Shown: positions 9,229 to 17,866, counted from the stretch's first letter. The stretch is 64,000 nucleotides of DNA from Rhodococcus aetherivorans (GCF_011058165.1 NZ_JAALEG010000002.1:62001-126000); one strand, 5' to 3'. The notes: generated from the sequence alone by a model not told the origin. A program made the numbers and translations.

Positions 9229-10104
9229 TCAGTGGACCGGCGGCATCACCCTGTCCGCCGCGCCGAGCTTGTCCGGGTTCCGCACCACATACAGGCCCGT
9301 GACCAGGCCCGCGTCCGTCTCGATCATCATCACGAGGTCGAGCCGCTCGGCCGAGTACACCGCCAGCGCGGGCAGACCGTTGAACGACGCGAACTCGAAG
9401 CGCATGTCGGGCAGGGGCCTGCGCCCCAGGTTCCGCAACAGCCGCGCGACCTTCTTCGCCCCGGACACCGGAACCCGTGCGGCCGTCGCCTTGCCCCCGC
9501 CGTCGGCGACGTAGACCACCTCCGGGGACAGCACCTTCATCAGCGCCTCCACGTCGCCGGTGCCGGCGGCGGCGAGCAGTTCCTCGACCACCCGGCGGGT
9601 CTCCGCGCCGGACGCGGTGTACCGCTTGCGCCGCGCGTGCACGTGGCTTCGGGCGCGGTGGGCGATCTGCCGCACCGTCGCCTCCGGCCTGCCGACCGCC
9701 GCCGCGATCTGGGCGTGGTCGAATCCGAACACCTCGCGCAGCACGAACACCGCCCGTTCGAGCGGGCCGAGTGTCTCGAGCACCAGCATCATCGCCATCG
9801 ACACCGACTCCGCGAGCAGGACGTCCTCGGCGGCATCCGGCGCCGTGCGTACCGGCTCGGGCAGCCACGGCCCGACGTAGTCCTCCCGGCGACGCTGCGC
9901 GGTGCGCAGCGCGTTCAGTGCCTGCCGGGTGACCACGCGGCTCAGATACGCCCGGGGGTTGGCGACCTCGTCGAGGTCCACCTCGGCCCAGCGCAGGTAG
10001 CTGTCCTGCAGGATGTCCTCGCTGTCGGCGACGCTGCCGGTGATCTCGTACGCGATGCCGAACAGCAGGCCGCGGTGCCGGGTGAACAGCTCGTCGTGCG
10101 TCAT
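9229..10104 (-). CDS. sigJ: ECF41-group sigma factor with fused SnoaL-like domain (SigJ-like)
   Basis: Extracytoplasmic-function sigma factor of 291 residues. Sigma-2 is near the N-terminus (DSEDILQDSYLRW), and sigma-4 (HAQIAAAVGRPEATVRQIAHRARSH) is around 129-154. A C-terminal SnoaL/NTF2-like domain replaces an anti-sigma partner. The three short motifs known for the ECF41 group are all present: WLPEP in the linker (80-84), DGGGK (201-205) and NPDKL (276-280). Its ATG overlaps the stop of the upstream oxidoreductase (ATGA, 10101-10104), so translation is coupled. That is the conserved ECF41 context, a COE-type gene next to the sigma gene. A predicted ECF41 promoter lies in front of the operon, implying autoregulation. 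Confidence 0.92.
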   Translation of the reverse strand: MTHDELFTRHRGLLFGIAYEITGSVADSEDILQDSYLRWAEVDLDEVANPRAYLSRVVTRQALNALRTAQRRREDYVGPWLPEPVRTAPDAAEDVLLAESVSMAMMLVLETLGPLERAVFVLREVFGFDHAQIAAAVGRPEATVRQIAHRARSHVHARRKRYTASGAETRRVVEELLAAAGTGDVEALMKVLSPEVVYVADGGGKATAARVPVSGAKKVARLLRNLGRRPLPDMRFEFASFNGLPALAVYSAERLDLVMMIETDAGLVTGLYVVRNPDKLGAADRVMPPVH

Positions 10105-11246
10105 CGCGGCGCCGCGATCGGATCGTGCGCAGCGGCCGGTCCCTTCGGGAAGGGATAGCCGTGCCCCCGTGCCTGCCGGCGCAGTGTCCACACCGTTCCG
10201 CGCACCACCATCTCCTTGCCGAATGCGCCCAACGTACCGCGCAGGGCGCCGCCGCGGGCCGTGTCGTCCGGGCGGGTGCGCTGCACGACGCCGGAGGCCC
10301 GGCCCAGCGAGATGCACTGCGCCACGAACCCGAGCGACAGCGGCTGCGGCTCCAGGCCCGCCAGCAGCGCCCATGCCGTGTCGGCGCCGTGCGCGCCGAG
10401 CGGCAGCGCCGCCTGGCAGCTCATCCGGATGTGATCCTGGCCGTCGACGGTCACGGCGTCGCCCACCCCCACGACGTTGGCTGCGCCCGTGCTCCGCAGG
10501 GTGGCGTCGACGCGGAGCCGACCGGTCCCGTCGACCGGCAACCCGCTCCGCCGGGCCAGGTCGGGCACCGTGAAGCCGCCCGCCCAGATCGTGAGTTCCG
10601 CGGGCACCGCTTCGCCGTCGGCGAGCAGCACCTCCCGCCCGGTGACCGCGACGACCCGGCCCGGCCGCACCCGGACACCGAGCCGTCGCAGCCGTGCGGC
10701 GACGAACCGCCGGGTGGCGCCGGGCAGGTGCGCGACGGGGTCCCCGACGAGGGTGCAGGTCAGGTGGGGATGCGCCTCGGCGATCTCGGCGGCCGATTCG
10801 ACGCCGGTGAGCCCGCCTCCGACGACCACCACGCCGGCACCGTCGCCGAGCCTGTCGAGCGCGGCGGCCGTGTCCATGGCGCGTTCGAACTCGGCCGGCG
10901 AGTGCAGCCGGTCGGCGCCCGGGATCGCGGGCACGCCGGCGCCGCTGCCGACGGCGTAGATCGCCACGTCGAACGGCAGCGCCGTCCCGTCGGCGAGCAG
11001 CACCCGATCCGCACCGATCTGCACCGCGGTGCCGAGGTGCACGACCGCCGCCGGGTGCAGCACCTCGGCGAGGTCGTGCGCGGCCGCACCGGATCCGGCC
11101 GCGAGCTGGTGCAGCCGCACCCTCTCGACGAACACCGGTCGCGGGTTGACGACCGTCACCGATACCTCCGGATGCGCGGCGAGCATGCGGTTCGCTGCCA
11201 TCACGCCCGCGTACCCGGCCCCGAGCACCACCACGTCGGTTGCCAT
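10101..11246 (-). CDS. FAD/NAD(P)-dependent oxidoreductase (ECF41 partner)
   Basis: Pyridine nucleotide-disulphide/NDH-2-like flavoprotein of 381 residues. The FAD-binding motif VVVLGAGYAGVMAANRM is at the N-terminus, the NAD(P)-binding GVVVVGGGLTGVESAAEIAE is in the middle, and NVVGVGDAV is near the C-terminal FAD contact. It overlaps the ECF41 sigma gene by 4 nt. The oxidoreductase is one of the three COE classes reported next to ECF41 sigma factors, so it is the likely main target of that sigma. The ATG at 11246 (AGAAGGAG 8 nt upstream) is preferred over one at 11288, which would lie at or before the predicted transcription start. The substrate is unknown. Confidence 0.88.
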   Translation of the reverse strand: MATDVVVLGAGYAGVMAANRMLAAHPEVSVTVVNPRPVFVERVRLHQLAAGSGAAAHDLAEVLHPAAVVHLGTAVQIGADRVLLADGTALPFDVAIYAVGSGAGVPAIPGADRLHSPAEFERAMDTAAALDRLGDGAGVVVVGGGLTGVESAAEIAEAHPHLTCTLVGDPVAHLPGATRRFVAARLRRLGVRVRPGRVVAVTGREVLLADGEAVPAELTIWAGGFTVPDLARRSGLPVDGTGRLRVDATLRSTGAANVVGVGDAVTVDGQDHIRMSCQAALPLGAHGADTAWALLAGLEPQPLSLGFVAQCISLGRASGVVQRTRPDDTARGGALRGTLGAFGKEMVVRGTVWTLRRQARGHGYPFPKGPAAAHDPIAAPR

Positions 11247-11290
11247 CCTGACCACTCCTTCTGCTGTCGACGATTCGCGGTCGTGCATGG

Positions 11291-11317
11291 GACACCGGCC
11301 GGCCCGCGAATGTGACA
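11291..11317 (-). promoter_or_regulatory. Predicted ECF41-type promoter (TGTCACA-N16-TGTC)
   Basis: On the minus strand, TGTCACA (11317-11311) is followed after 16 nt by TGTC (11294-11291). The published ECF41 consensus is TGTCACA with a CGTC -10 element at this spacing, so one base differs. It ends 45 nt before the oxidoreductase start codon. Confidence 0.65.
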
Positions 11318-11352
11318 GGGTGCGGCGTGGCAGTGCTCACACGGCCGGCCCG

Positions 11353-12531
11353 CTACGGGGAACCGGGGGTGAGGAAGGCCGACTCGGCCGCGTCCCGGCC
11401 CGCGAACCACCCCTCGGCGTCGACGCTGCGTGTGCGCGTCGACCGGGTCGTCGGGAACAACCGGCGGAACTCCGAGTCCACGGCCTCGGAGCGACGGGCC
11501 AGCAACGGGGCGAGCTGCGTGACGGCCATGCTCGCGTCGGCCGCGGCGGCCGCGGTGGCGCGCACGTCGGCCTGCCGCAGCCGTTCGCCGATCCGGTATG
11601 CGAACCCCGCCAGGAAGGCGCGACGGAACGCCGTCGCCGCGCCGCCGGTGCGGCCCCCGGTCCCGGCCGCGCGCACGGCCCGGCTCGCCTGCACCGACAG
11701 GGACGTGAACAGCACCTCGACCTGCTGCAGGTCGACGTCGGCGCCGACGATCGTGGCGATCCCGACCTTGGTGAACCACACCGTGCGGGTGCGGTTCGCG
11801 TTCCCGATCGCGGTAAGCAGCAGCACCTTCTCCTTCGCGTACGGGTTGTCGACGTGCACCCGGCGCCCCCGCGCGGCGCCCGTCTCGGCGCCGGTGAGCA
11901 GGGCCGCGCCGATCGCGTACCGGGTCATCAGTTCCTGCGCCTTGGCGGTGAGGGTCTCGGCCTCCTCCGGATAGTCCGTGGACTCGGCCTTCGCCAGGAG
12001 GCCGCGGATCCGTGCGAGCACCCTCGGGTCCGGGCACAGGGATTCGCCGGTCGCGGGGACCGGGCGCAACGGCGGCCACTGCGACGGCGGCGGCAGGAGA
12101 GGGGCGAACCGCGGCAGGTACTTCCAGGCGAACGCCAGCCCCATCACCTGGAAGCGGGACAGGCCGGGCAGCTCGCGCAGCAGTTCGACGCCGAGGTGGC
12201 GCACCGGTGCGTCGGGCGGAACCCGTTCGGCGATCCGCGCGGCACCGGGACAGCGCTCCGCGATCACACCGAGCTGCTGCACCCAGTCCATGGGCGCCCG
12301 GTCGGCCGCGTGGCTGCGCCGGGCGTCGTACAGCACCGCGGCGGCCGCCAGTGGGACGTCCGTGGCGTCGCCGGACCGGGCCGTCACGTGCAGCACGTCG
12401 GCGGGCTGCCAGCCGCGTTCGTAGGCGGCGCACAGTTCGTCGAGAAGTGGCCGGGTGCCGAGGTGGAAGACCTCGTCGGATGCCCCGGACCCCGCCGGCG
12501 CCTGTCGAAAGTATGTTCTATCTCGCCCCAT
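11353..12531 (-). CDS. DUF2786 domain protein
   Basis: Cytoplasmic protein of 392 residues. DUF2786 is recognisable around residues 160-205 (RVLARIRGLLAKAEST, PEEAETLTAKAQELMTRYAIG). The sequence after it (RRVHVDNPYAKEKVLLLTAIG, GADVDLQQVEVLFTSLSVQASRA) matches the usual downstream part of these actinobacterial proteins. The start is ATG 12531 (MGRDRTYF); an ATG at 12555 is also in frame. It lies 42 nt downstream of metG on the same strand, so read-through from metG is possible. No biochemical function is established for the family. Confidence 0.75.
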   Translation of the reverse strand: MGRDRTYFRQAPAGSGASDEVFHLGTRPLLDELCAAYERGWQPADVLHVTARSGDATDVPLAAAAVLYDARRSHAADRAPMDWVQQLGVIAERCPGAARIAERVPPDAPVRHLGVELLRELPGLSRFQVMGLAFAWKYLPRFAPLLPPPSQWPPLRPVPATGESLCPDPRVLARIRGLLAKAESTDYPEEAETLTAKAQELMTRYAIGAALLTGAETGAARGRRVHVDNPYAKEKVLLLTAIGNANRTRTVWFTKVGIATIVGADVDLQQVEVLFTSLSVQASRAVRAAGTGGRTGGAATAFRRAFLAGFAYRIGERLRQADVRATAAAAADASMAVTQLAPLLARRSEAVDSEFRRLFPTTRSTRTRSVDAEGWFAGRDAAESAFLTPGSP

Positions 12532-12573
12532 GCGCGGGAGTGTGCACGAGGCCACCGACAGGCGGCGGGATGC

Positions 12574-14121
12574 CTATTCGTACCGCGGGAACACCGGGGC
12601 CGGGGCCGGCAGCGGGGTGCCCGGGGCGAGGCGTGTGGCGATGTCCGCGAACTGCCGCGCCTGCGGGTCCTGGCCCACCAGGTCGAGGATCTTCGCGGCC
12701 GAATCGGGCATCACCGGCTGCACGAGCAGGCCGACGATCCGCACGACCTCGAGCGTCACGTACAGCACCGTCGCCATCCGGGCCGGGTCCGTCTTGCGCA
12801 GCACCCACGGTGCCTGCGCGGAGAAGTACCGGTTCGTCTCGCCGAGCACGTGCCAGATCGTCTCCAGTGCGAGGTGCAGTGCCTGCACGTCGAACTCGGC
12901 CCGGACCTTCTCGAGCAGGGCGTCGGCCTGCGCGAGCAGCGCGCGGTCGTCCTCGGTGAAGTCGCCGGGGGTCGGCACCACGCCGTCGAGGTTCTTGGCG
13001 ACCATCGTCAGCGAGCGCTGCGCCAGGTTGCCGAGTTCGTTCGCCAGGTCCGCGTTGACGCGGGTCACGATCGCCTCGTGGCTGTAGCTGCCGTCCTGGC
13101 CGTAGGAGATCTCCCGCAGCAGGAAGAAGCGCAGCGGATCGAGACCGTACTGTTCGACCATCTCGAGCGGGTCGACGACGTTGCCGACCGACTTGGACAT
13201 CTTCTCGCCCTTGTTGAACAGGAAGCCGTGCACGAACACCCGCTCGGGCAGCTCGATTCCGGCCGACATCAGGAACGCCGGCCAGTACACGGTGTGGAAC
13301 CGGGTGATGTCCTTGCCGATGATGTGCAGGTTCGCGGGCCAGTAGCGGCGGAACGACTCCGCCTCGGTGTCGGGGAAGCCCGCGCCCGTCAGGTAGTTGG
13401 TGAGCGCGTCCACCCACACGTACATCACGTGCTCGGGGTGGTCCGGCACCGGCACGCCCCAGTCGAAGGTGGTGCGGGAGATCGACAGATCCTTCAGCCC
13501 GCCGGAGACGAAGCTGACGATCTCGTTGCGCCGGGTGGCGGGGGCGATGAAGTCCGGTCGCTCCTCGTACAGCTTCAGCAGCTTGTCCTGATACGCCGAG
13601 AGCCGGAAGAAGTACGTCGACTCCTCCGTCCACTCCACCGGGGTGCCCGACTCGGTGGCGATGCGCGAACCGTCCTCGAGCACCGTCGTCTCGGCTTCGG
13701 CGTAGAACGCCTCGTCGCGCACCGAGTACCAGCCCGAGTAGGTGTCGAGGTAGATGTCGCCGTTGTCGGCCATGCGCTGCCAGATGGCCTTGCTCGCCTC
13801 GCGGTGATCGGCGTCCGTGGTACGGATGAACCGGTCGAAGGAGATGTTCAGCGACTTGTCCATGGCCTCGAACACCCCGGAGTTGCGGGCCGCGAGGTCC
13901 CGCACGTCCAGGCCTTCCTTCGCCGCCGTCTGCTGCATCTTCAGGCCGTGCTCGTCGGTGCCGGTCAGGAAGAACACGTCGAAGCCGTCGAGGCGCTTGA
14001 ACCGGGCGATCGCGTCCGAGGAGATGTACTCGTAGGCGTGGCCGATGTGCGGGGCGCCGTTCGGGTAAGCGATCGCGGTCGTCAGGTAGAACGGCGGGCG
14101 GGAGGCGGCAGGAACAGTCAT
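12574..14121 (-). CDS. metG: Methionyl-tRNA synthetase
   Basis: Class I aminoacyl-tRNA synthetase of 515 residues that charges initiator and elongator tRNA-Met. The HIGH motif is in [14 protein letters not shown] (about 18-31), and KMSKS is exact in [14 protein letters not shown] (about 305). The alpha-helical anticodon-binding domain fills the C-terminus. The protein lacks the C-terminal tRNA-binding extension, as in the short mycobacterial MetS. It is divergent from tatD with 36 bp between start codons, the same arrangement as Rv1007c/Rv1008. Confidence 0.96.
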   Translation of the reverse strand: MTVPAASRPPFYLTTAIAYPNGAPHIGHAYEYISSDAIARFKRLDGFDVFFLTGTDEHGLKMQQTAAKEGLDVRDLAARNSGVFEAMDKSLNISFDRFIRTTDADHREASKAIWQRMADNGDIYLDTYSGWYSVRDEAFYAEAETTVLEDGSRIATESGTPVEWTEESTYFFRLSAYQDKLLKLYEERPDFIAPATRRNEIVSFVSGGLKDLSISRTTFDWGVPVPDHPEHVMYVWVDALTNYLTGAGFPDTEAESFRRYWPANLHIIGKDITRFHTVYWPAFLMSAGIELPERVFVHGFLFNKGEKMSKSVGNVVDPLEMVEQYGLDPLRFFLLREISYGQDGSYSHEAIVTRVNADLANELGNLAQRSLTMVAKNLDGVVPTPGDFTEDDRALLAQADALLEKVRAEFDVQALHLALETIWHVLGETNRYFSAQAPWVLRKTDPARMATVLYVTLEVVRIVGLLVQPVMPDSAAKILDLVGQDPQARQFADIATRLAPGTPLPAPAPVFPRYE

Positions 14122-14144
14122 GGTGCGTCCACTTTATAGGTAGA

Positions 14145-14150
14145 TAGTGT
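14145..14150 (+). promoter_or_regulatory. Putative -10 (TAGTGT) for leaderless tatD
   Basis: TAGTGT (TANNNT) sits 7 nt before the tatD GTG in the 36-bp metG/tatD intergenic space. No ribosome binding site is visible. Confidence 0.4.
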
Positions 14151-14157
14151 ATGGGCC

Positions 14158-14988
14158 GTGAGCCGAACCCGCCCCGCGCCCGAGCCTCCGCAGCCGCTCT
14201 CGCCTCTCGTCGATGCCCACACGCACCTCGACGCGTGCGGCGCGCACGACGCCGAGTCGGTGGCGGCGATCCTCGACCGGGCGGCCGCGGTCGGGGTCGG
14301 ACGGGTCGTCACCGTCGCCGACGACATCGTCGCCGCCCGCTTCGCCGTGGACGCCGCGCACTGGGACGAGCGGGTCTACGCCGCCGTGGCGATCCACCCC
14401 ACCCGGGCGAACGCGCTCGACGACGCCACCCGGGCCGAGATCGAGAAGCTCGCCGCCGACCCGCGCGTGGTCGCGGTGGGGGAGACCGGCCTGGACCTGT
14501 ACTGGCCCGGCAAGCTCGACGGCTGCGCCGACCCGATCGAGCAGGAGGACGCCTTCCGCTGGCACATCGACCTGGCCAAACGGCTCGGCAAGACCCTCAT
14601 GGTCCACAACCGCGACGCCGACGCCGAGTTGCTGCGCGTGCTGCACGACGAGGGTGCGCCGGAGACGGTGATCTTCCACTGCTTCTCGTCGGACGCGGAC
14701 ATGGCGCGGGCCTGCGTCGACGCCGGTTACCTGCTCAGCTTCTCCGGGACGGTGAGTTTCAAGAACGCCGCGGCGCTGCGTGCCGCGGCCCCGCTGGTGC
14801 CGCTCGAGCAGGTGCTGGTGGAGACGGACGCTCCGTTCCTGACGCCCCATCCGTTCCGCGGCGCGCCCAACGAGTCGTACTGCCTGCCGTACACGGTGCG
14901 GGCGCTGGCGGAGGTGCGCGGCGCGGACCCGGCCGAGCTGGCCGCCGCGACCACCGCGAACGCCGAACGGGTGTACGGACTTTCGTAA
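14158..14988 (+). CDS. tatD: TatD-family metal-dependent deoxyribonuclease
   Basis: TIM-barrel hydrolase of 276 residues with the metal ligands in order: LVDAHTHLD (about 17-25), VGETGLDLYW (about 107-116), MVHNRDADAE, IFHCFSSD and VETDAPFLTPHPFRG. TatD enzymes are Mg-dependent 3'-5' exonucleases, active on DNA and linked to repair and DNA turnover. The start is GTG at 14158. It is divergent from metG. In mycobacteria rpfB follows directly; here 5.8 kb of extra genes separate them. Confidence 0.93.
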   Translation: MSRTRPAPEPPQPLSPLVDAHTHLDACGAHDAESVAAILDRAAAVGVGRVVTVADDIVAARFAVDAAHWDERVYAAVAIHPTRANALDDATRAEIEKLAADPRVVAVGETGLDLYWPGKLDGCADPIEQEDAFRWHIDLAKRLGKTLMVHNRDADAELLRVLHDEGAPETVIFHCFSSDADMARACVDAGYLLSFSGTVSFKNAAALRAAAPLVPLEQVLVETDAPFLTPHPFRGAPNESYCLPYTVRALAEVRGADPAELAAATTANAERVYGLS

Positions 14989-15031
14989 CGGTGTCGCCGT
15001 TCCGAGGCGGCCGGCCCGTGCGGCCGGGACA

Positions 15032-16099
15032 ATGGACGGCATGCACAGCTTCGTCTACAACGCTCAGCCGTCACGGGTGGTGTTCGGGCCGGGAACCGCG
15101 GCGCGGGTCGCCGACGAGGTGCGCCGCCTCGACCGCTCCCGGGTTCTCCTGCTCGGTGGTGAGCACGTCCGTCCGCAGGTGGAACTCGTCGAGAAGGCCC
15201 TCGGTGGGCTGCAGGTCGCCCGGTTCGACGGCGCCGTCATGCACACGCCGGTGGCGGTCACCGAGAAGGTGCTGGGCCTGGTCTCCGAACACGACATCGA
15301 TGCCGTCGTCGCCGTGGGCGGGGGGTCGACGACGGGACTGTCGAAGGCGATCGCGGTGCGCACCGGCGTGGACCAGGTGATCCTGCCGACCACCTACGCC
15401 GGATCCGAGGTCACTCCCGTCCTCGGGGAAACCGCGGACGGTGTGAAGACCACGCACTCGTCGCCGGCCATCCTGCCCGAGACCGTCATCTACGACGTCG
15501 AGTTCACCCTGTCGATGCCGATCCCGATGGCGGTGACCAGTGCGATCAACGCGATGGCGCATGCCGTGGAGGCGTTGTACGCCGAGCATGCCAACCCGAT
15601 CGTCGACACGCTGGCGCTCGAGGCCATCCGCGCGATCGCCCGGGGCGTGCCGGTCCTCGGCGCCGACGCCGCGGACCGGGAGGGCCGCTCGGATCTGCTG
15701 CTCGCGGCGTGGCTGGCCGGCACGTGCCTGAGCGCGGTGGGAATGGGCTTGCACCACAAGCTGTGTCATGTCCTGGGCGGCAGTTTCGACCTGCCGCACG
15801 CGCCGACGCACACCGTGGTGCTACCGCATGTGATGGCGTTCAACGCGCCGTCGGTGCCGACCGTGATGAGCCGCATTGCCGACGCCCTCGGCACCCCCAC
15901 GGCCCCGGCCGGGGTCTTCGACCTGGTGGCGGCGGCGGGCGGCCCGACGACGCTCGCCGAACTGGGGATGTCCGAGGGCGACCTCGACGAGGCGGCGCAC
16001 CTGGCCACCGAGCGGCAGTACCCCAACCCGCGGGAGGTGACCCGGGTCGGGGTGCGGCGCCTGCTCGGGGACGCCTATGCCGGAGTCCGCCCCGAGTGA
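15032..16099 (+). CDS. Maleylacetate reductase (iron-type alcohol dehydrogenase family)
   Basis: NAD(P)H-dependent reduction of maleylacetate to 3-oxoadipate, the last step of hydroxyquinol and chlorocatechol routes. The 355-residue protein matches the family throughout: FVYNAQPSRVVFGPG at the N-terminus, VGGGSTTGLSKAIA (about 97-110), LPTTYAGSEVTPVLGET (about 118-134), NAMAHAVEALYA and GLHHKLCHVLGGSFDLPHAPTH. It is compact relative to other Fe-ADHs, as expected. Start is ATG 15032 or ATG 15041. No ring-cleavage dioxygenase or hydroxylase of such a pathway is adjacent, so its upstream enzymes must be elsewhere. Confidence 0.88.
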   Translation: MDGMHSFVYNAQPSRVVFGPGTAARVADEVRRLDRSRVLLLGGEHVRPQVELVEKALGGLQVARFDGAVMHTPVAVTEKVLGLVSEHDIDAVVAVGGGSTTGLSKAIAVRTGVDQVILPTTYAGSEVTPVLGETADGVKTTHSSPAILPETVIYDVEFTLSMPIPMAVTSAINAMAHAVEALYAEHANPIVDTLALEAIRAIARGVPVLGADAADREGRSDLLLAAWLAGTCLSAVGMGLHHKLCHVLGGSFDLPHAPTHTVVLPHVMAFNAPSVPTVMSRIADALGTPTAPAGVFDLVAAAGGPTTLAELGMSEGDLDEAAHLATERQYPNPREVTRVGVRRLLGDAYAGVRPE

Positions 16100-16108
16100 C
16101 GGTGCGCG

Positions 16109-16166
16109 CTCGGTGTGTGCCCTCGGTGTGTGCTCACTCGGTGTGTGCGCACTCGGTGCGTGCTCA
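16109..16166. repeat. 15-bp tandem repeat, about four copies
   Basis: Units read CTCGGTGTGTGCC (16109-16121, short), CTCGGTGTGTGCTCA (16122-16136), CTCGGTGTGTGCGCA (16137-16151) and CTCGGTGCGTGCTCA (16152-16166). The array lies between the converging maleylacetate reductase and pirin genes and ends 2 nt from the pirin stop. Confidence 0.85.
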
Positions 16167-16167
16167 C

Positions 16168-17148
16168 TCAGGGGGCGGTCGGGGGGTTGCGGCGCGGCCG
16201 GATCTGCGCGTTCGGCAGCGTCGGCGCGGGTAGCCGTGTCACCTTCCCGGTGTAGCCCTCGACCCGCCCGAAGCGTTCCCCCTCGCGCTGCCACTCGTCC
16301 CGGAACGCGACGATCTCGTCGTGGCTACGGCCCACGAAGTTCCACCACATGACGATCTCCTCGCCGAACGGCGTACCGCCGAGCAGGACGGCCCGCGCGG
16401 GTTCGTCGGTGAGATTGGTCAGGGGGAGCGTGGGGACTCCGGTGCCGACGTAGCCGAGCGCGGAGCGGGCGAGGACGGTGCCGGCGAGGCGGACGCTGCC
16501 GGTGTCGACGAGCAGACCGTGCTCGAACTCGGGATCGACGGCCAGTTCGACGGTCGCGCCCGGGTCGAGGGTGATCTCGGCGCCGAGCAGCGGGGTGAAG
16601 GTGTGCACGGGCGACGCGGACCCGGCGAGGGAGCCGAGGAACACGCTCACGGTCGCGCCCTCGATCCGGACGGGTTCGGGGGCATAGTGCTGGAAGTCGC
16701 GGGGTGCGCCGCGGTGCGCGTCGGGCAGGGCCACCCACAATTGGACGCCGTGCAGGACCGTCGTGGCCGGCGTGGAGACCTCCGAGTGGGCGATGCCGTG
16801 GCCGCCGGTCATGAGGTTCAGTTCGCCGGGGCGGACGAACGCGTGCTTGCCGAGGCTGTCGCGGTGCTCGATCTCGCCGGCGAACAGCCAGCTCACCGTC
16901 TGCAGGCCGGTGTGCGGGTGCGGCGCGACGTCCATTCCGCCGGTGGCGGCGACGTCGTCGGGCCCGTAGTGGTCGGCGAAGCACCAGGCCCCGATGAGGG
17001 ACCGGGCGCGCTGCGGCAGGGTGCGGCGGACCGGCATCGCGCGCGGGCCGCCGAGCGGCACCTCGCGGGAGGTGATGATCTGCACACGGGTGGGGGCGGG
17101 CTCGGTTTCGCAGCGGATCTCGGTGGGCTCGGCGTCGACGTTGCTCAT
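16168..17148 (-). CDS. Pirin family protein
   Basis: Bicupin of 326 residues. The N-terminal pirin domain carries the metal-ligand region: FADHYGP, DVAPHPHTGLQTVSWLFAGEIEHRDSLG (two His) and MTGGHGIAHSE. A C-terminal pirin domain includes AVLLGGTPFGEEIVMWWNFVGRSHDEI. Bacterial pirins bind iron, and some have quercetin dioxygenase activity. Its ATG immediately follows the VOC stop codon (TAGATG), so the two are translationally coupled and share the operator-bearing promoter upstream of VOC. A role in aromatic or quinone handling is inferred from that pairing. Confidence 0.9.
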   Translation of the reverse strand: MSNVDAEPTEIRCETEPAPTRVQIITSREVPLGGPRAMPVRRTLPQRARSLIGAWCFADHYGPDDVAATGGMDVAPHPHTGLQTVSWLFAGEIEHRDSLGKHAFVRPGELNLMTGGHGIAHSEVSTPATTVLHGVQLWVALPDAHRGAPRDFQHYAPEPVRIEGATVSVFLGSLAGSASPVHTFTPLLGAEITLDPGATVELAVDPEFEHGLLVDTGSVRLAGTVLARSALGYVGTGVPTLPLTNLTDEPARAVLLGGTPFGEEIVMWWNFVGRSHDEIVAFRDEWQREGERFGRVEGYTGKVTRLPAPTLPNAQIRPRRNPPTAP

Positions 17149-17658
17149 CTAGAGGACCTTGTTTCCGTACATCTCGCCGAGGGGGTCGGCGATGAGTTCG
17201 ATGCGGGCGCCGTCGGGGTCGCGGAAGTACAGCGAGACCTCGCTGTGCTCGACGAGCTCGACGCCGGCGTCGGTCAGCTTGGTGCGCAGGCGTTCCCACC
17301 TGCCGGGCTCGACGCTGATCGCGATGTGGTGCAGGCCGCCGAGGACCTCCCGGTAGGGCCCGACGTCGAGTCCGGGGAAGTCGAAGAACGCCAGCAGGTT
17401 TCCGTTGCCGATGTCGAAGAAGAAGTGCGAGGAACCGGGGTAGTCACGGTTCTCGATCAGTTCGGTGAGAGGGAATTCGAGCACGTCCTGGTAGAAGCGC
17501 ACGGTGCGTTCGACGTCGCTGCTGACGAGCGCGGTGTGGTGCAGCCCGCGGGCCGACGACGCGGGTCGCTCGTCGACCGGCCGGAGGTAACGGCTGCGCA
17601 GTTCCTCCCGCAGCGTCGCGGATCGGCGGCTGCGCTCCTCTTCCACGCTGATTGCCAC
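17149..17658 (-). CDS. VOC-family (glyoxalase/extradiol dioxygenase fold) protein
   Basis: Metal-binding protein of 169 residues. After a basic helical leader (EEERSRRSATLREELRSRYL), the two halves of one VOC domain follow: GLHHTALVSSDVERTVRFYQDVLEFPL and GGLHHIAISVEP...VSLYFRDPDGARIELIAD. Likely ligands are His in LHHTAL, His in LHHIAI and the Glu in RIELIAD. Start GTG 17658 has AAGGAG 7 nt upstream; the frame opens earlier at 17712 but overlaps the promoter. It is divergent from the DoxX gene, and pirin follows with no gap. The layout resembles CatE (dioxygenase)/CatD (DoxX) of Bacillus; substrate unknown. Confidence 0.82.
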   Translation of the reverse strand: MAISVEEERSRRSATLREELRSRYLRPVDERPASSARGLHHTALVSSDVERTVRFYQDVLEFPLTELIENRDYPGSSHFFFDIGNGNLLAFFDFPGLDVGPYREVLGGLHHIAISVEPGRWERLRTKLTDAGVELVEHSEVSLYFRDPDGARIELIADPLGEMYGNKVL

Positions 17659-17713
17659 GATAGTGCTCCTTCGGCCGGTGAATGCCCCTTCGACGAGGAG
17701 CATACTCCACATT

Positions 17714-17727
17714 GTTGATTAATCAAC
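17714..17727. promoter_or_regulatory. Palindromic operator overlapping the VOC promoter
   Basis: GTTGATTAATCAAC is a perfect 14-bp palindrome. On the minus strand it contains the -35 TTGATT, followed after 16 nt by TATGCT (17704-17699), so a bound protein would block the VOC-pirin promoter. It has the same GTTGA-N4-TCAAC pattern as the site at 17779. MarR-type regulators use such sites. Confidence 0.7.
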
Positions 17728-17774
17728 TACTTTTCGGCCCCCGACCTTCCGGCAGCCGGGGCGCTCGGGCACCC

Positions 17775-17796
17775 CAAGGTTGAACCTTCAACCTTG
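17775..17796. promoter_or_regulatory. Palindromic operator overlapping the doxX promoter
   Basis: Arms CAAGGTTGAA and TTCAACCTTG flank a central CC. The core 17779-17792 fits GTTGA-N4-TCAAC, like the VOC-side site 65 bp away (centre to centre). It covers the -35 TTGAAC (17780-17785) of a promoter with -10 TACCGT (17803-17808, 17-nt spacer) that reads into doxX. Confidence 0.7.
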
Positions 17797-17866
17797 CGCA
17801 GCTACCGTGGACGCGGCTTCGATCGAAGGACGAGCCCCCCACCGCCCGCACCGAAAGGTCATCTCC

